NCBI GenBank assembly: GCA_034359265.1 | Contig: CP136895.1 | Span: forward strand, 6,884,501-6,948,500 | Reading direction: 5' to 3' | Origin: Canna indica | Lineage: Eukaryota; Streptophyta; Magnoliopsida; Zingiberales; Cannaceae | Length of the DNA: 64,000 nucleotides | Shown: piece by piece, positions 58,959-64,000 of the stretch | Layout of the letters: every line of letters begins with the position of its first letter | Numbering within the stretch: the stretch's first letter is position 1 | The notes under the pieces: model-generated | Seen by the model: the letters and a program-made list of their open reading frames with translations, nothing else | What the model was told of the DNA's origin: nothing | The model's database searches: none | Position numbers and translations under genes: made by a program

Positions 58959-61900
58959 TTAGCAGCCAAACTTGAGAGGCAAAAGTGCAATAAAAAAGAG
59001 ATGTGAAATGGATTCAGGGTGATTGGAGCACATGACACAAGCACTATTCTGACCAAGATTAAGGTTAAAAAGTCTTAACTTGGTAGAAAGTTCGTTATGA
59101 AAAAATTTCCAGATAAAGATATGCACTTTAGGTGCAGTTTGAAGCTTCCAAAGGGAAGGCCAGGGGAGATTATTCTCTGTATGAGAGGATTCTTGGCTTC
59201 TAAGAAAATGAAAAGCACTTTTGGTGGTAACTAACCCCTCAGTTTCCATCATCCAAAACCAGATATCATCATTTGGATTAAAAATAACATCCATCAATCT
59301 CATTTGGTTCCAAACAGATGCATTAAAAAGATAAACCATACAAGCCATTCCCGTCATTGTCAATAAATAAATAAATAACAGATAAAGTACTATCAACAAG
59401 ATTAATGTTGAAATAAGAAGGCCTAAAAGCAAGAGGCAAGTCAAAAAGCCAATCATCATTCAGAACAAAGGTATTAGAACCTAAACCAATATATTTCTTA
59501 AAGCCAAATCTAAGATGAGAGAAAGTTTTAATAAATAATCTCCAAGACTAAGAGCATTTAATAGGAACAGTACAACTAGTGTAAGAAATTAACTAGTATT
59601 TAGCTTTAACAATGATATTCCAAGCAGTGTTTTCATTATTAAGATAAGATTGAATTCTTTTGGCATGTAATGTCAAAATCTTGTTATACAAATTATGAAT
59701 ATTTAAACCTCCCTGGTCCTTAGGTAGCTGAATAGAGTTCCAGCTAATAGCATGGATACTAGATTTTCCATTACCTTTAGACCAGAGAAAGTTTTAAGGA
59801 TTTGGTCTATTTTAGAAAAATAATCTTTAGTAATCCAAGAAACAGCTAAAGAGTGTAAAGGAATAGAATTTAAAACAGAGTTAATAAGCACTATTCTTCC
59901 ACCTTGAGAAAGATACTTCATTTGTCAACTACCTAGTTTAACATTCAGAGCATCATGAATATAAGTGTAACTATTATAAGGAGCTCTTCTATGAATGATC
60001 ATAGCACCCAAATACTTGAAAGGAAAAGAACCGACTTTCATATTCAAAGTATTACAAATATTATTTTTCATTCTCAAAGAGCAGCCATTAGGAAAAAAGA
60101 TTTCAGATTTTGCATAGTTAACTTTTTGGCCAATGAGACTTTCATACAAGTTGAAGATGTCAACAATGGCCTTAAGAGTATGAGGATTAGCTCTACAAGC
60201 AAGTAAGATGTCATAAGCAAACATAAGATGGCTAACAGTAACACCATTTTTAATTTTAAAGGGTGAAAATTTATTAGTATTAACATCATGTTTAATGAGC
60301 AGTGAAAGAGTATTAGCAACAATAACATATAGAAAATGAGAAAGATGATCTCCTTATCTAATACCTCTGTTAGACTTAAAGAAAGTAGAAATATTTACAT
60401 TGATCATGCATGCAAAGGAATGAGATGTAATAGAAATCTAATTAACAGAGATTTCAGAAAAATTACAAGCTTTGAGAACATACAAAATAGCAGATCATGA
60501 GATAGTATCAAATGTTTTTTCTAGATCTATTTTGATAAGAATATCAGGGTTTTTACCCATGGAAGAATACATTGAGTGAGAAAGTTCTTGAGAAATTAAA
60601 ATATTATCATGAATATTGCGGCCTTTGATGAAAGCAGATTGATTAGTAGAAATCAAATTGAGTAAGCAAAGCTTAAGTCTAGAAGCAAGCACTTTAGCTA
60701 TAATTCTATAACTTAAATCACAAAGGACTATAGGTCGGGCTATAGGTCTATAGTCCTTAACCAATTTAGGATTTCTACATTTAGGAATAAAGGAAAGAAG
60801 AGTTTTATTCCAATTATCAGGCAAGTAAGCATGAGTATGAAAAGTATTACAACAGTGCATGAAGTCATCCGAAATAATATTCTAATACTTTTTATAGAAT
60901 TCAGTAGTATAACCATCAAAACTAGAACTTTTTTCCATTTCCCATAGACTTCACAACTTCCCAAACCTCTTCCTTAGTAAAAGGAGTGATAAGAGAATCA
61001 TTAAAAGAAGGAGAAATAGAATGGAAGACATGCCAGGAATTGGAATTAAGGGAAGAATTAGGACTAGACCAGAGATTGGAATAAGCAAGAGTAAATTCAT
61101 TCAGGATGATTTTGTCATCAAAAGTAGTTTGATTAGTATAAGTAAAAATAGATTAACTCTATTAGTTCTTCTACGAGCAAAAACAATCTTATGAAAGAAA
61201 GCAGAATTGGCATCCCCATCTGAAATCCATTGAGTTTTAGCCTTTGCCCACCAATTGAGAGTAATTCATCTTTGTAGAGCATTGGCTTTGTTGTATAAAG
61301 ATTTCAGGATAATAATGTGGGAATCATCAAGAGAGGAAATGCAATCAAGGTGCTCAAGAGAGTGAATGTCGTTTAGAGTATTCTCAAGAAGGTCTTCAAG
61401 CTTACCCAGAGAGTTTTTATTCCAAAAAGAAAGGGCAGATCTGGTTTTCGAAAGCTTGAGAGAAAAGCTAGATAAAGCATCATTATGGTCAGGGTGAATA
61501 TTCCATGATTGGTTAATGATAGAGGTTGGCTCATCATAATCAATCCAAAAAATTTGAAACCTAAAAAGCTTACCTTTCTTAATCTTAGGATTAAGAATGG
61601 TAATAAGGAGAGGACAGTGATCAGAGGTAAGTTTATGAAGATGGTGAACAATGGAAGTGCCAAAGAAATGCAACCAAGCTGGGTTGGAGAAGACTCTATC
61701 CAATCTAACAAGGATACGAGACATGTCTTTTCTATTATTAGTTCATGTGTAAGGAGGACCAGAATAGCCCAAGTCAACAAGGTTAGAGTTGGAAATAAAG
61801 TTTCTAAAGCAGTTAATAGAATGATTGATGGTAAATAGATTTCCTCCTTTTTTATCTTCTTGGTTGAGAATGCAGTTATAATCTTCAGAGATTAACCAAG

Positions 61901-62300
61901 GATAAGGGGATAAATCAATACTAGAAAGAGAATCCCAAAGGTGATTTCTGAGGGAATGAATGGTGCTGGCATAAATATTAGAGAAAAGAAAATGTTCAAA
62001 AATTTTAAATTTGAGAATTGCATGAATAATATTAAAGTTGTAAGATAAGACTTGAGGAAGAACAAAATCAGTACTCCATGCTATAATAAGTCCTCCACAG
62101 GCACTTTGAGAAGGCTGAACAAAACCATCACAAGTTCTAACAATGCCGTTAATGAATTTTTGGCCTTTAGAAGAGTCAAGATGAGATTCTTGGATAGAAA
62201 TAATATGAATGAAGTGATTTTTTAGAAGAAAATAATTGTGATCCTTTACTGACTTTTTAAGAGCTCCCCTACAATTCCAACTTAGAATGCTCATCGTCAT
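58959..62300 (-). pseudogene. LINE ORF2, family 2 (split copy)
   Basis: The endonuclease at 62300-61270 shows SILSWNCRGALKK, IISIQESHLDS, LISEDYNCILN (GDFN changed to EDYN) and TSDHCPLL. The RT at about 60860-59700 shows TLLSFIPKCRNPKLVKDYRPI, SAFIKGRNIHDN, IKIDLEKTFDTIS and MFAYDILL. The last replaces the expected FADD, so a catalytic Asp is Tyr. The zf-RVT region at 59459-58959 shows FIWKFFHNELS and CVMCSNHPESISHLF. Frame breaks occur near 61740, 61265, 60490, 59925 and 59700. The RNase H part lies across the insertion at 52500-51967. Confidence 0.85.
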
Positions 62301-62411
62301 AATTAAGTTGGTTTAAGTATAAGAGCTAAAGGAACCTCAGGAAGATCCTCTTGAATAGGGAAAAGGCTTTCAATAGAATCTATCAAACATGATGGCTTAT
62401 GTCCTTTAGAA

Positions 62412-63960
62412 TTAGAAAGTGTCCTGTGAGACAACTGAGGATAAATGATTATTCTTGTTTAATTTAGACTCCTTTATTTTACCCCTATTGGAAACTTTTA
62501 AGGGCTGAGATTGTTTAGAGGAGTTAATCAAACCAGAAACATCCTCCACAAGCTGCGTGAAAATCTTAGAAGTAGGAGTTTTAGTAGTGACATGAAGATC
62601 ACCAATATAAGGGCTGGAGAGGAGGTTAATAAGATTTTGATGAGCTAGAGGAAGATCAGTCAGGAAAAGCTCCATATCCTTATGTTGTGCTACAGAATCT
62701 TCTTGAATATAGAGGGAATCCTCATTATCATAGTCATCTGAAACCTCAACAGTATGTTTAAAATCGAGATAAGCAGCAGACCCAATAGTAATAGTTTTTT
62801 TATGAGATTTAATAGAAGAGGAGGGAGGCTTGGGGACTTCCTTCCTGGTTTCCACAGGAGCCCTAGCATCCTTCTCTAAGTTCGAGGAATCAAATTTTGT
62901 TGCATTCTATGTTCCTTAGCCTGAGAATTATTATTCAAAGGTACGAAATTAGTTTGCACGACATTGTGTCGATGCGGCAGTCTTCACTGAACCTAAATCC
63001 AAGGACCACAGAGTGGTTCCAAGGAATGCTCCGGGTCACCAGGAGAGGTAACTCTGGCCTCTGGAGAGGGAGTAGTGGTAGGTGGAGAATTATTTATAGA
63101 AGGAGAAGGTCTAGTACTGTTGTTACTAGAGCCAGGAGTATGGATATGGGAACTTACAGTGGAAGTTTGGAGAGCCTTCTTAGGGCAATTGGAAAGATTC
63201 TCATAGGAAAGATTCTCATAGGAAATAGGTTAAAACATGAAAGTATTATTAACTTGAATTTTAATTCCTTGATGCAAAGAAATGGATAAATCAATCTCAA
63301 CACAAACTCTAATGTACTTACCTCTATCTAAGGAAAAGCATCTTTCATCAATTTTTAAAACCTTTCCTACACTATTGGCAATCAAAAAAATGGAATCACG
63401 ATTCCAAAATTCAAGAGGTAAGCCGTGGATTCTAATCCAAACAGGAGCATTAGAAAATTATTCTTTCCATGGACTAAAAAGAGATTTTCAAGGTATAAGT
63501 CTAATAACATCACCACCAAGGGACCAAGGCCCTTCAGTTATAATAGCAGTAGCATTATCAGTTAAAAAAATTCTCTTCTAAATCAATAACAGAAAGAAAA
63601 TCATGTTTACCCCATAATCTTTGAGCCCATCTTTGAATAGCATAAAGAGAAGGAGGCTTCCCTAGGAATTTGCTTATTAGGCTTGATCCCAGGGTTGTAT
63701 CCAAGTCTGCACTTGTTCATTAGAAAATTGAACTATACCAGTAATATTGAATTCAATATTCTTAAGAATAGAAAAATTCGTAGTACAAGACTTAAGAGGG
63801 GATTTACCTGTGAGAATTTATGACCATGAACGGGGCTGAGACTGAACAGAGGCCGAGTTAAACTCAGGCTTGTGAGCATGGCCCTTGGTGGCCGTAGCAA
63901 AATTAAGATTAGAAGAAACAATATGATTAATCTTGGAAGCAACATAACCATGAAGATTAG
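62412..63960 (-). pseudogene. LINE ORF1, family 2 (split copy)
   Basis: DUF4283-type blocks are readable on the minus strand between about 63620 and 63260: ITEGPWSLGGDVIRLIP, PVWIRIHGLPLEFWN and SLDRGKYIRVCVEIDLSISLHQGI. The zinc knuckle expected after this is not recognisable; a 15-16 bp tandem duplication (AAAGATTCTCATAGG, about 63193-63225) lies there. The C-terminal piece at 62855-62412 is Ser/Lys-rich. Several stops interrupt it. The upstream end runs out of the window. Confidence 0.65.
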
Positions 63961-64000
63961 AAAAAGACTTATTAATAGAGGTATGCTTAGAGGGAGAGTT

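Larger units (their letters stand above)
58899..64000 (-). mobile_element. L1-type LINE, family 2, 5' and middle part, runs off window end
   Basis: Minus strand, from the window end: ORF1 (DUF4283), endonuclease, reverse transcriptase, zf-RVT. Its 3' end lies at 51815-52549, beyond the nested insertion. The 5' end is outside the window. Same family as 16766-22528. Confidence 0.85.

Overview
The window is plant nuclear DNA: genes have introns, the background is AT-rich, and plant L1-type LINEs, CACTA (En/Spm) and hAT transposons are abundant. The GC-rich 5' exons of two of the three host genes suggest a monocot. That is an inference; no species can be named from this sequence. I see no tRNA, rRNA, CRISPR array or prokaryotic operon.

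Three host genes can be reconstructed with consistent splice phases. (1) At 3404-7458 (+) is a three-exon gene for a small COR27/COR28-like, cold- and clock-type protein. A CCA1-type site, a G-box/ABRE and an evening-element-like site lie about 130-175 bp upstream of its ATG. (2) At 33134-34814 (+) is an eight-exon short-chain dehydrogenase/reductase of the TIC32-like plant group, 336 aa. (3) At 37296-41111 (-) is a WD40-repeat protein of the plant WDR44-like group, 743 aa, with a spliced 5' UTR reaching about 43 kb. Genes 2 and 3 are convergent, and a 214-bp Mutator-type MITE lies between them.

Transposons fill much of the rest. 1-1336 is the 3' part of a CACTA element. About 2.0-3.0 kb is an old hAT-like element with another element inside it. 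Four short hAT-type elements have perfect 8-bp target duplications: 5046-5748 (inside intron 2 of gene 1), 9755-10105, 27001-27428 and 47256-47905. Each is filled with a different degenerate GC-rich short word. 10.1-15.9 kb is a LINE on the minus strand, and 16.8-22.5 kb is a LINE of a second family on the plus strand. 24.7-25.7 kb is a fold-back element with long arms. Two AT-rich arrays of palindromic repeats lie at 7.7-8.9 and 28.6-29.4 kb.

The right end is a three-level nest. A second-family LINE on the minus strand (51.8 kb to beyond the window end) is split by a hAT-like element (about 52.55-58.90 kb). That element is itself split by a 5-kb CACTA element (52581-57599, TTA duplication). 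A shorter CACTA deletion derivative (49096-51370, TAA duplication) lies just to the left. Both CACTA copies carry a Transposase_24 (TnpA-type) gene whose second intron appears to use a GC donor. None of the TE genes seen here is intact.

The most unusual signals are the hAT elements that share termini but differ in internal word, the alternating CAGCAACGGC subterminal repeats of the CACTA family, the conserved GC-AG introns, and the nested insertion.
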